Assembly: GCA_028691535.1 (NCBI GenBank)
Contig: JAQUZB010000002.1
Coordinates: 1-64,000, forward strand
Reading direction: 5' to 3'
Source of the DNA: Candidatus Altimarinota bacterium
GTDB taxonomy: Bacteria; Patescibacteriota; Gracilibacteria; BD1-5; UBA6164
Length of the DNA: 64,000 bases
Position numbers and translations under genes: made by a program. Under the pieces are notes generated by a model. The model was not told the DNA's origin. It was given only the letters and a program-made list of their open reading frames with translations, and did no database searches. Each line of letters begins with the position of its first letter. Position 1 is the first letter of the stretch. Below are positions 23,146 through 33,418 of the stretch, piece after piece.

Positions 23146-24360
23146 ATGTTTTGAAAGAAATTCTATGATAGGTATTGAAATTTTGATAACCAAAAATTTC
23201 TTTTACTATTAGAAGATGCAAAAAGAGCTGAATTTAAATGATATTGAAAAAAGAAAAAATCGTGAGATATAGAAATCACATTATTTCAAAGTGTTTCAAA
23301 AAAAGAATTATGGCAATTTATAAATAAATTTTCTATTTTCTTGAACTCTTGAATTGATGTGAAATGAGCATTATGAATTCTAGTAAAACAAATAAAGAAT
23401 CCATATATGAAAAAAATCGCTATAGAAATGAGAGATAATATAGACCATGGTATAGGTATATATGAAACTATGAATCAATATCCAAAAATTTTTGATGCAC
23501 TAACTACATCTCTTGTATGAGTATGAGAAAAAACATGACAATTAGGTAAAATATTGGCAGAACTTGATACAAACTTACTTGAAAATATTGAACTAAAATG
23601 AAAAGTAAAATGAGCCATGATATATCCTATGATTCTTTTATTTCTTACAATTATGATGGTTGTATTTATGATGATATTTATTGTACCTAAAATTACAGCA
23701 TCATTTGCAAAAGCATGAAGTGAATTGCCTTGATTAACTCTAAAAGTAGTTGCAGTTTCAAATTTCATAGTTAATGATTGGTGAAAATTAATACTTATAA
23801 TAATTTGAGCAATTATAACATTTAAACTTATAAATTCTACATATATCTGAAAAATAAGTTTAGCTAATATAGCAATTAGAATACCAATATTTGGTTATGT
23901 AGTAAAACAGTCAAATATAGTCTTCTTTATAAAATCATTTACTATACTTCTTGATTCTTGAGTATTACTTCTTGATTCACTTAAAACTTCAAGTAGAGTA
24001 GTTACAAATCTAGCATATAAAAAAGAATTAATAAGAATTAAAAATGAAGTTGAAGTGTGACTTACTATTTCAAAATCACTTTGATTAAATCTTGATTATG
24101 AAGAATCAGTATATTTAAATAAACTATTTCCAGAAGAATTTGCATATGTAGTAAGTACTTGAGAAGAAACTTGAAGTTTATCTACTTCTCTAAAAAAAGT
24201 TTGAGATAACTATAATTGAGAACTAAAAAGGTATATCTGAAACATGTCTAGTATGATGGAACCAATTATTATAGTAATTGTATGAGCCCTTGTTGGTACT
24301 ATAGTAGTTGCCATAATGTTACCATTTTTCGAAATGTGAAAGGTTGCAAAATGAGTTTAA
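23146..24360 (+). CDS. pilC: Type IV pilus inner-membrane platform protein PilC/GspF
   Basis: This 404-residue polytopic membrane protein forms the platform on which PilB acts. It has the repeated T2SSF architecture: two cytoplasmic helical domains (about 50-165 and 255-370), each followed by membrane helices. The family motif VGVGEKTGQLGKIL lies near residues 125-138 and its second copy in degenerate form near 330. The final helix ends with VGTIVVAIMLP-like sequence. Last gene of the pilB operon, ending at a terminator. Confidence 0.94.
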
Positions 24361-24400
24361 AAATAAAAAATCTATATGTAAATATAGATTTTTTATTTTT
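24360..24400 (+). terminator. Hairpin terminator after pilC
   Basis: AAAATAAAAAATCTATA pairs with TATAGATTTTTTATTTT around a short loop, directly after the pilC stop. Confidence 0.8.
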
Positions 24401-24564
24401 TTATTTTCTAAAGTATAATAAAACTATTTTATATGAAATAGTCTAGCAATTTAATAAAATATATTTGCTAATTAAGCACTTAAGAGATAAAATACACTTG
24501 TCTCCTAAAAGACAATAAACTTTAAAATTTATTTTTGTATTTTATTACTTAATTTTTCTATACA
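24401..24564 (+). promoter_or_regulatory. Promoter and three-stem-loop leader of the major pilin gene
   Basis: A -10-like TATAAT lies at 24414-24419. Downstream, the leader holds three short hairpins: ACTATTT/AAATAGT (24423-24442), TAGCAA/TTGCTA (24444-24470) and TTGTCT/AGACAA (24497-24514). The stretch between the pilC terminator and the pilin ATG is about 165 bp, long for this compact genome. Stabilisation or regulation of an abundant mRNA is inferred. Confidence 0.5.
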
Positions 24565-25101
24565 ATGAGAAATACAAAAAAAGCCTTTACATTGGTTGAG
24601 TTAATCGTAGTTATTACTATATTAGCTATTCTTGGTACTATCGCATTTATTTCTTTACAAGGGTATTCTGGTGAAGCTAGAGATTCTAAAAGATTATCAA
24701 ATGTTAACGATATAGTTAAAAAAATGAATATTGAAGTATCTAAAGGTACTGCTTTATCTTCATTAGTAACTGGTTCAGGTACTAATGCAAAAACTATTAA
24801 CAATACTGGTGCTACTGCTACTCAATGAGTAGTTAATTTCTTAACTTTAAAAGAAAGTCAAACTTCTTTTCAAGATAAAATTAATAATGTTCCTGTAGAT
24901 TATCCAGTTGCATATGTTCAAGGTGGTTCATGAACTGGTGCATATAAATTTATGCAAATTGCTACTGTAAACGAAGCTAAAAATTCAGCTGTAGTTGTAG
25001 GTAACTATTATAAAATTAATGTTACTACTGATTCAGACGGATTAATTGGTGCAGGTTCAGGTGTATATGATGGTGGAACAACTCTTCCTTACTCATTATA
25101 A
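24565..25101 (+). CDS. pilA: Major type IV pilin (PilA-like)
   Basis: This 178-residue protein begins MRNTKKAFTLVELIVVITIL, a textbook prepilin leader with Glu5 and a long hydrophobic helix. The globular head is Gly/Ser/Thr/Val-rich with no cysteines. Its own promoter region, long leader and strong terminator suggest high expression. Glycine codon use differs sharply from its neighbours: by my count 17 GGN (mostly GGT) against only 2 TGA, which fits selection against UGA in an abundant protein. PilB and PilC upstream and PilT downstream complete the machine. Confidence 0.92.
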
Positions 25102-25110
25102 TAACATTAT

Positions 25111-25151
25111 TACATAAAAAAAAGACTCTAACGAGTCTTTTTTTTTATGTA
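25111..25151. terminator. Bidirectional terminator between pilA and pilT
   Basis: AAAAAGACTC pairs with GAGTCTTTTT around a TAAC loop, with outer TACAT/ATGTA arms. It includes the reverse stop of pilT at 25145. Confidence 0.88.
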
Positions 25152-26224
25152 ATTGATTCTTTAACTAATTTCGGATTATTAGAAAATTTTAATCATTCTT
25201 CTTCACTTATCACTCCTTTACGAATAAATGAAACAATATCAGTTTCAAGTAATTGCATACCCTCTCTTGATCACATTTGAATAACTGATGGAATTTGATG
25301 TAGATCATTTTCTCTAATTAGATTTGAAATTGCAGTATTTTTTACAAGTATTTCTTTTGCTAAAACAACTCATGTTCAATCATTTGTTCTTAATAATCTT
25401 TGTGAAAATACAGCAATTAATGAATCTGCTAATTGCATTCTTATTTGAGTTTTATCTTCTCATGAAAAACTATCTAGTATTCTAGTAATAGTTTGATATG
25501 CACTTCTAGTATGTAGTGTAGAAAAAACCACATGACCAGTTTCTGATAATCTAAGAGCCATTTCCATTTCTGCTTTATTTCTCATTTCTCAAAATAAAAT
25601 TATATTTGGATTTTGTCTCATAGCACCAATAAGTGCAGTTTCATAATCTGGAACATCTCTTCATACTTCTTTATGCTCAATAATAGATTTTTTATGCTGA
25701 TGAACATATTCAATTGGATCTTCAATTGTAATTATATGTCTATTATAATTTCTATTTACATAATCAATCATTGCTGCAAGTGTAGTAGTTTTTCAAGAAC
25801 CAGTAGGTCAAGTAACAAGTATTAATCCTTGTCATTTTTTAGTTACTTCCTTATATATATCAGTTAGTCATAAATCATCTATATTTGGTACATCTGATGT
25901 TAAAAGTCTTAAAACAATCATATAATGTCATAATTGAAAAGATACATTTGCTCTAATTCTTCTTTTTAAAAATGTAAATGAAAAATCTAGATTTTTATCT
26001 TTTAATAATCTATGATGTTGGTCTTCTGTTATAATTGAAAAAGCAAAATCCCTTGTATCATCTGGTGTAAAGATTTCTAATCAATCATCTACCCTAACTA
26101 TTTCTCATCAAATTTTAATTGAAGGATAAGTTCAAACAGTAACGTACATATCACTTCATTCATTATCAATCATGATTTGAATTAATTGGTCTTTTAATAA
26201 ATTATCTAGTTTTAATGCTTCCAT
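25145..26224 (-). CDS. pilT: Twitching motility retraction ATPase PilT
   Basis: This 359-residue hexameric ATPase depolymerises pili. Walker A (GPTGSGKTT) lies near residues 143-151, the Asp-box region near 167 ([11 protein letters not shown]), Walker B (ILFGEMRN, in place of VGEMRD) near 210 and the His box ([13 protein letters not shown]) near 235. The AIRNLIRE signature of PilT is present as AISNLIRE at about 310. Length matches the family. It is convergent with pilA and transcribed alone. Confidence 0.95.
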
Positions 26225-26281
26225 TGACAAAAATTATATATTAATATTATATTTATAATATCATATTTTCTTTAAAACAAC

Positions 26282-26313
26282 AAAAAAACAATGTAATATT
26301 ACATTGTTTTTTT
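26282..26313 (-). terminator. Palindromic terminator
   Basis: AAAAAAACAATGTAAT is followed directly by its reverse complement. It lies 13 bp past the stop of the reverse gene at 26326. Confidence 0.85.
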
Positions 26314-26325
26314 ATATATTATTTC

Positions 26326-27177
26326 TTATACTTTTTTAGATTTATTTTTGATAAAATAGAAACTAGAAAATAAAAATGTAAGCAACATAACAAACCAAGT
26401 TTCAGCTCATGTTTCAGGAGTCGCTGCTGCATTTAATGATACTTCTTCTATATTAGAATCAACTGAAGCTTCCAAATTCTTTACAATTGGAGTTTCTACT
26501 ATATTTTCTTGAGCTGTTGGATTCTTTTCAACTAAAGTACTATTTGTAGAAAAATCATATAATGATTCTGTTAAGTTTAATTGTTCTCAATCTATATTTT
26601 CAAGAGATCAAATCATTAAAATATATGATGATGATTTATCTAAAGTATTTGAAAGATTAACATCCAATATATTGTTTCAAGTTGAAGATAATGATTCAAC
26701 AGTTAGTTCACTTAAAAGTTTAAATTCAAATAATAATTCAGTTATATCATAATTATAATATACTTCAATTGTTCTAGGGTCTAAAATAACTACTTTTTCT
26801 ATAATCTTTGTTTCATTATAAAAATTTTCATTAATATATTCTCAAGCTATTTTATTTCCTATTTTAAATTCAATACTTCATTCAGCTCATAAAACTCAGA
26901 TAAGACTATATGAAGAATTTGTAACTAGATCTGAAGATAAAGTTAAAACTATTTTTTTAGAATTTTGCGAATCACTATTTGCATTTAAGACATCTATATC
27001 TCTTAAAATTTTTACATCACCATAAACTTTTGTATCCGAAAAAGTTACATCTGATGAAGCTGCAATTTTTACAGTTTGGTTATCAACTGCTTGTATGTTA
27101 TCAATAGTCGCAGCATAAGCGCTAGACATAAACATAGAAGATATAAAAATTGTAAATAAAATCTTAAATTGTTTCAT
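26326..27177 (-). CDS. Exported surface protein with sortase-like TPETG anchor
   Basis: This 283-residue protein has a signal peptide (cleavage likely after AYA near residue 22) and a beta-rich middle region. It ends with a C-terminal sorting-like signal: TPETG, a hydrophobic segment and a basic KNKSKK tail. This layout resembles LPXTG-type anchors used by sortases. The first third has two short Ig-like beta stretches (VDNQTVKIAASSDV). No sortase gene is in the window. If no sortase exists, the tail would simply be a membrane anchor. Confidence 0.78.
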
Positions 27178-27243
27178 AACATTATTTTATTAATATAAAT
27201 ACATATATATATTAAATCATATTTGAAAAAAAAAGTCAAAAAA

Positions 27244-27627
27244 TTACAACTTTAAATATGATTCAAGTATTAATGCAGCTGAAATATCATCTTTTTTTCA
27301 CTTCATTTCTTTTATTTTCATACTTTTTAATACATTCTCTGCTTCAAATGTAGTAAATCTTTCATCAATACTATCAATTTTTAGATCTGGAAATATAATT
27401 TTTAACTTTTCTATAAATTGTTTTGTTTTATTTAATTGTTTTAAATCAGTATTATATAAATCATAAGGTAATCAAACTACAATTACTTTTATATCATAAC
27501 TTTTTATATACTTTTTTAAAGTATTAATTATCAAAGTTCTGTTTACTATTTCTTTTGGTATAGGAATTCACTCAATAGTTATAGCAATTCCACATCTTTT
27601 ATCTCCTAAATCAATAGCTAAATACAT
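27244..27627 (-). CDS. ruvX: RuvX/YqgF-type RNase H-fold protein (pre-16S rRNA nuclease)
   Basis: This 127-residue protein matches YqgF: opening [16 protein letters not shown] with the first catalytic Asp, VGLPYDL in the middle, and IDERFTTFEAE with the acidic motif, ending KDDISAALILESYL. It matures 16S rRNA or resolves Holliday junctions in other bacteria. Its ATG overlaps the stop of the L9 gene by 1 base (TAATG), so it is translationally coupled to rplI. Confidence 0.93.
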
Positions 27628-28079
27628 TATTTTTCTTCATTAATATTTATAAAAATCTTTGCCATAGCATCTTTTCATAATTTAACATAAATTATATGCT
27701 CTCAAATTTTTTTTAAGTGACCATTTGGCATATCAATATGCTTTTTTGTAAGTTCAATTTTAAATTTTTTCTTTATGTATTCTATAATATCTTTTTCTCA
27801 AATTCAACCATAAACTTTATTATTAGTTCAAGTTTTAAGAACAAAATCAAGTTTTTTATGATTTAGAGATTCTGAAATTATATGTCTATTTTCTATAAGT
27901 TCCATCCTATGTTTTTCATCTTTTTTCACTTTATCTCTATGTCTTTTTTCTGCTTCTGGAGTAAGTTCTATAGCAAGTCATTGAGGAATAAGCATATTTG
28001 CAGCATAACCTGGTTTTACTTCTTTTATTTCACCTTCCTTCCCTACATTAATCACATGTTTTAAAAATAATACTTTCAT
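27627..28079 (-). CDS. rplI: Ribosomal protein L9
   Basis: This 150-residue protein carries the L9 N-terminal domain (MKVLFLKHV followed by [17 protein letters not shown]) that binds 23S rRNA, the connecting helix, and a C-terminal domain. Length is typical. It precedes ruvX with a 1-base overlap. The usual neighbours rpsF-ssb-rpsR are absent. Confidence 0.95.
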
Positions 28080-28138
28080 AAAATACAAAATTATCAAATA
28101 ACTAATTTTATTATAGAAATAATAAAATATTTTTCAAA

Positions 28139-28181
28139 TAAAAAATCAGTTCATACTTTAAAAGTATGAACTGATTTTTTA
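28139..28181 (-). terminator. Hairpin terminator after nusA
   Basis: AAAAAATCAGTTCATACTT pairs with AAGTATGAACTGATTTTTT. It lies just past the nusA stop at 28186. Confidence 0.88.
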
Positions 28182-28185
28182 TTTT

Positions 28186-29250
28186 TTAAGCTTCAATATC
28201 TTCAATAGAAATTTTATAACCTGTTAATTTAGAAGCTAAATTAACATTTAAACCATTTTTTCAAACAGCTTTTGCTCTTTCAGTTGGTAGTATATAAACA
28301 ATAGAAGATTTATTTTCTTCATCAACTTCAACTTTTATAATATCAGCTGGTGAAAGTGATTTTTTTATAACTTCCCTCATGTCAGCAACATTTGGAATTA
28401 TATCGATTTTTTCTCATCCAAGCTCATCCATAACTGATTTAACTCTCATTCATTTTTGACCAATAAGTGTTCAAACAGGGTCTACTTCTTCATAATTTGA
28501 TGAAACTAAAATCTTTGTTTTTACTCATGCTTGTCTCACAACCTTATCAACATTTATAATTCCATCTCCAATTTCAGGAACATTTTCTGCAAATATTGCA
28601 GTAACTAATTCTGGTCTTTTTCTAGATAAAATAACTCTAGGAGAACCATTTTCTCATTTTGAAACTTCAGCAACATATAAGAAAAATCTAGCTCCAGCAA
28701 CATAATTATCTCTTGAAACTTGCTCACCTTTAGGTAGAACAATTTGATTTCACATATAATCAAAAACAACTTTTGATCATTCTACTATTTCAATTTTTAT
28801 ATTTACAATTTGACCTTCTTTTCATTCAAAAAGTTCAAAAATCTTTTCTTTTTCAGATTCACCCATTTTTTGAATAATAACTTGTCTAGCAGCTTGTGAA
28901 GCAATTCTACCAAAACTTTCTCAGTTATCATCATTTTGAATTTCTTCAGTAACATCAAGTTCTATAATATCTCATTCAACAAAACCTTCAGCATCATCTC
29001 CAAGTTCTTCAAAACTTATTTCAAGTGCTGGGTTTGTTACTTCTTTTACAATTGTTTTTTCAACAGTAACTTGGATAGATTCGTTTTCTAAATCTATTTT
29101 TACATTTACTTCTTCGTCTTTATTTCCGTAATCTTTTTTATAAGCTGTTTTAATTGCAGCTTCAATTATTTCAATTAATTTTTCTTTTGAAATATTTTTT
29201 TCTTTAGAAATCAAGGTAATTGCTTGATTTATTTGTTTTACATTTAGCAT
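28186..29250 (-). CDS. nusA: Transcription elongation/termination factor NusA
   Basis: This 354-residue protein has the NusA N-terminal RNA-polymerase-binding domain (1-125), an S1 domain (about 130-200, EGQIVNIKIEIVEG), and two KH domains (about 205-350), with the PVGTLIGQKGMRVKSVMDELGGEKIDII signature split around residue 265. It ends after KH2, lacking the acidic repeats of E. coli NusA, as is normal outside gamma-proteobacteria. Here it is transcribed alone; the usual rimP-infB operon is not seen. Confidence 0.95.
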
Positions 29251-29368
29251 AGTTTTTTGTTATTACATTTTAAATAAAAAGAGAATTCGCTTACGCAAAT
29301 CCCCAATTTCATAATCTAAGTACAAATTAATTGTAATATTTTTTATAATAAATGCAAATTTTTTTATA

Positions 29369-30553
29369 TTACATTTTTTTTCTTAAAAAACTTGGTACAT
29401 CTAAATCTTCTTCCACTTTTTTTGGTGGTGAAGGCATAATTCTAGAATCAGTTGGAACTGGTTTTCTACCAAATGGATTAGATTTAACAGAAGCTCTTGA
29501 GTCACCTGCATATTGTTCATTTGATTCTTCATCAAATCAAGTTGCAACAACAGTAATTTTTAATTCTCCATTGTATTCTTCATTTATTGTAGCACCAAAT
29601 ATAATATTTGCGTCAGCATCTACTGTCTCAGTAATAATTCTAGCAGCTTCATCAACTTCATACATTGATAAATCTGTACCTCAAGTTATATTAAACAATA
29701 ATCATTTTGCTCAAGCGATTGATAACTCAAGAAGTGGTGAATCAATAGCTGATCTAGCAGCTTCAGTAGCTCTGTTTTCTCCAGAACCATAACCAATACC
29801 CATAAGTGCAGAACCTGCATTTTTCATAACAGAAGTAACATCCGCAAAGTCTACGTTTATTAAACCTGGTTGAGTAATTAAATCTGAAACTCATTGAACT
29901 CATTGATTTAAGATTTCATCAACAATTGAAAATGCATCAAGTAATGGAGTTTTTTTATCAATAATTGATAAAATTCTATCATTTGGAATTGTAATTAATG
30001 TATCTACTTTTTCTTTTAAAGCAGCATATCAGTCTAGCGATTTACTCATTCTATTTTGACCTTCAAAAGAAAATGGTTTAGTAACAATTCAAACTGTTAA
30101 AGCTCATAATTCTTTTGCAACTTCAGCAACAATTGGTGCAGCTCAAGTACCAGTTCAACCACCTAATCAACAAGTAATAAATACCATATCAGCTCATTCT
30201 AATGCAGCTTTAATTTCTTCTCTTGATTCTTCAGCAGCTTTTTTACCAATTTCTGGATTAGCACCAGCTCATAATCAATGAGTAATTATTTTTCAAATAT
30301 TAATCTTTTTTGGTGCAAGTGAATTATATAATGCTTGTGCATCTGTATTTATAGTAACAAATTCTACTCAATCTAAACCTCATTCTATCATTCTATTTAC
30401 AGCATTTTGTCCAGCTCAACCTACTCAAACAACTTTAATTCTTGCAACTGGAGATATTCAGTTACTTAATTTAACTTCTTGTGGTCCTGATAATATATCA
30501 GTATTTTGTCATAATAAATTTTTTAATTTATCTTCTCTTCTATTAGTAGCCAT
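29369..30553 (-). CDS. ftsZ: Cell division GTPase FtsZ
   Basis: This 394-residue tubulin homologue forms the division ring. The GTP signature GGGTGTGAA lies near residues 129-137, with a mix of GGT and TGA glycines. The T7 synergy loop (NVDFADV) lies near 215 and the [11 protein letters not shown] stretch follows. The C-terminal linker is short and ends with DVPSFLRKK, the conserved peptide bound by FtsA. Directly downstream of ftsA (36-bp gap), forming a classic ftsA-ftsZ unit. Confidence 0.97.
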
Positions 30554-30588
30554 ATTTAATTATTATATATATAAGTTTATTTTTAAAA

Positions 30589-31824
30589 TTAAGGTAATAT
30601 TTTCTTAAATAATTTTTTAAGTGACTCTAATATAGAGCTAAAATTAATAGAAAATAATGGTCAATTATTACCGTACATATTTGAAAAAATCATAGTTCAA
30701 ATTACAGCAGAAAATACAGGATCAGAAATCGAAGCATCAACTAGCTCATCTTTTGAAAATGGTAATCAAATGAAAACTGGTAATCTAAGTGATTTTTTAG
30801 CAAGTTCTACAAATCATTTCATTTTAGAACCTCCTCATACACAAATAGCTCATTCAGGAAGCATTCAATCTTTTCAAATCTTTTTTAATTCATCTCTTAT
30901 AAAATGAAATATTTCTTCGTATCTAGCAGTTACAATCTTTGAAAGGTATTCTCTTGAAACTCATCATTCTTCTCACATATTTAATTCTGATAAATCAAAT
31001 TCGCTATCTCTAAATCATTCTTTTCAATCTAAATCAAGTTCAGCATATTCAAGTTTTATTTTTTCTGCCATAGCAGTTGAAGTTCTAAGACCTAAAGCAA
31101 TATCATTAGTTACATTATCTCAACCAAATGGAATAATTGTAGAAAAATTTAATACTCAATTTTCATAAACAGTAATTCAAGTTGTTGAAGAACCTATATC
31201 TATACAAACAACTCACAATTCTTTTTGTCTTTTTGTTAAAACTCATTCTGGACTTGAAAGTAAATTTGGATATATATCATATATTTCTATTCCTATATCA
31301 CTAATAGCTTTTTTGATATTAGTTAATACATTTAAGTTCATAGAAAAAATATTAGCAGAAACTTCAAGTTTTCTAGCAGACATTCAAAGTGGATTTTTAA
31401 TTCCAGTTTCTAAATCTACGACAAAGCTTTCAGGAACAACTTTTAATATCTCTTTATTTGGCATATCAACACCTGATTTTGCTTTATCTAAAGCTCTTTC
31501 GATATCTTCTTCTGAAACTTCTGAACCAGTAACTGAAACAATTCATTTACTTCTAATAACATCAAAACTTGATGAATTAAAAGATATATATGCTCATGAA
31601 ACATGTTCACCTGCCATTTTTTCTGCTTCTTCTAGAGATGAATCTAAATTATTTTTAAACTCTTCCATATCAAGTATATTTCACTTTCTCATTGCAGTTG
31701 AATTTGAAATTCAAACTCACAATATATTAAAATCGTCATTTCTCTCTTTATCGAAATATCAAATAACAGTTCTTATTTTAGAACTTCATATATCAATAGT
31801 TGTTATAGTATTAGATGCTCACAT
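30589..31824 (-). CDS. ftsA: Cell division protein FtsA
   Basis: This 411-residue actin-like ATPase anchors FtsZ to the membrane. The phosphate-1 loop (TIDIGSSKIRTVIG) starts near residue 8, the 1C domain follows (about 85-170), the phosphate-2 motif (VVCIDIGSSTTGITVYE) lies near 210, and an adenosine motif (CVGGGSKMKG) lies near 335. The C-terminal amphipathic helix (LKKLFKKILP) fits membrane targeting. The start ATG is followed at once by a TGA glycine codon. Start choice is supported by alignment with family N-termini. Confidence 0.94.
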
Positions 31825-32078
31825 TGTAAATTGCAAGTTAAAAATTATATGTTCAAAAAAATTATACAGCCTTTATGGCTTTAAATCATATTTTTAAATA
31901 TTTTTTCCTTTTCTAGGACAGATAAATTATATTTAGCAAAAACACTTAATCAAAATTACTTTTTAAGTAATGTTAAAAACTAAATATTGTGCTAATTAAA
32001 TACAAAAATACTGATTTTTTTTGATTTATAAAATAAAATATAGTATCATTAAAATAGTTTTAAATAATAAATATAAAT
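31825..32078. other. Divergent intergenic region between ftsA and a phosphatase gene
   Basis: About 250 bp without a gene. It holds small hairpins: AGCC/GGCT near 31,867, and ATTACTT/AAGTAAT near 31,960 nested inside TTAGCA/TGCTAA. Promoters for both directions are expected here, but I see no clear consensus. Confidence 0.4.
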
Positions 32079-33278
32079 ATGAAATCATTTTATAACATTT
32101 TTAAGATAATTTTACTACTTTCATTGGCTATAAATCCAATGACTTTTATGATATTAGAATTATATTTTAAAGAAACTGGATTAACTATTAAAATATTTAT
32201 TTTTTTAGTTATAACTATTATAAGTTTTTTCATAATAATATATTTAGTTAAAAAATTTTATCATGACCCTATAAAAAAATTAGAACTTACTATAAAACAC
32301 TTTTTAGTTTGAGACTTAAAAGATTCTGAAATAGTATTTTGAAAAACTCCAAATATACATCTAAATTATGCACTTATATTTTTTAGTAAAACATTAAATA
32401 CTTTAAAAAATATAAAAGATGAATTTATTCATGGTAAGGAAATAAAATGAGAAGTTGAACTATGAAAAGAAATACAATGAAAAATGCTAACTAAAAAATT
32501 AATTGAAGTTCCCTCTTTAGACATAATTGCTAGATCAAAACCAGCATGAGAAATATGATGAGATAGTTATGATATAATTGAACAATGAGATAATTATTAT
32601 ATTTATGTTTGAGATGCTACTGGACATTGAGTTTGAGCATGATTTATTATGATAATGGTAAATGCATTGGTGAGTGGTTTTTCAAAAGTATACAAATCAT
32701 GAGCAACTGTTTTAGTAAAAACAAATGAAGTATTAAAGCCTAGAGTAAAAGCAAACTTACTTATGAGTATGTTACTTGTAAGATGGGATGAAAAAGAAAA
32801 AAGACTATTCATGACTTGAGCTGGGCATGAATACTTAATGGTATATAAACAATCAAGCAAAAAAACTTTTAGAATTAAATCCGGTTGAGTTGCTATTTGA
32901 ATGATAAAAGATATATCTAAAATATTAAAAGAACAAGAAATAAAATTTGAAAAATGAGATATTATTGTACTTTATTCAGATTGAATTACTGAAGCAATTA
33001 ATAAACCAAGAAGAGATTGAACTGAAGAATTATTTTGAGAAAATAGATTAGAAGAATCTATAAATCAAGCACCAAATATGAAAGATAAAGAATACAAAAG
33101 TGCAAGAAGTATATTTAATAATATAACAATAAATTTATCAAAATTTATGTGATATAAACATACTCAACTAGATGATGTAACACTTGCTGTAATACAATAT
33201 AAAACTGATGATTTTGATAAAAATAATGATTTTGATGAGATTATAAGTAAAGATTTTATCACTGAATGGAATTGGTAA
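32079..33278 (+). CDS. Membrane-bound SpoIIE/RsbU-type PP2C phosphatase
   Basis: This 399-residue protein has two N-terminal transmembrane helices (about 7-28 and 38-62), then a HAMP-like linker (about 63-125). A PPM-type phosphatase domain follows (about 135-385), with IGGDSYD, VGDATGHG, MTGAGHEY, LYSDGITEA and LDDVTLAV. All metal-binding Asp residues are present. It resembles signal-responsive phosphatases that act in partner-switch pathways. No anti-sigma factor or STAS partner is nearby. It is transcribed alone with its own terminator. It is the second such phosphatase in the window. Confidence 0.88.
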
Positions 33279-33309
33279 AAATGAGATTTTTAAAATCTCA
33301 TTTTTTTTT
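33277..33309 (+). terminator. Hairpin terminator after phosphatase gene
   Basis: AAAAATGAGATTTT pairs with AAAATCTCATTTTT around a 2-nt loop, followed by T. Confidence 0.85.
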
Positions 33310-33418
33310 ATTTAAAATATATATTTAAAAGTGTAAAGTCTGATATGTTAGACAATCTTTACATTATTATTTTTATAATTAAAATACAAACAATATAAAT
33401 TAAAATAATAATGTAAAA

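Noticed and set aside
29352-29792. Open frame on the + strand (146 codons)
   Set aside because: Antisense to ftsZ; amino acid pattern is that of a reversed coding strand.
31313-31897. Long open frame on the + strand (194 codons)
   Set aside because: It lies antisense to ftsA, which matches its family throughout. The open frame is a shadow.
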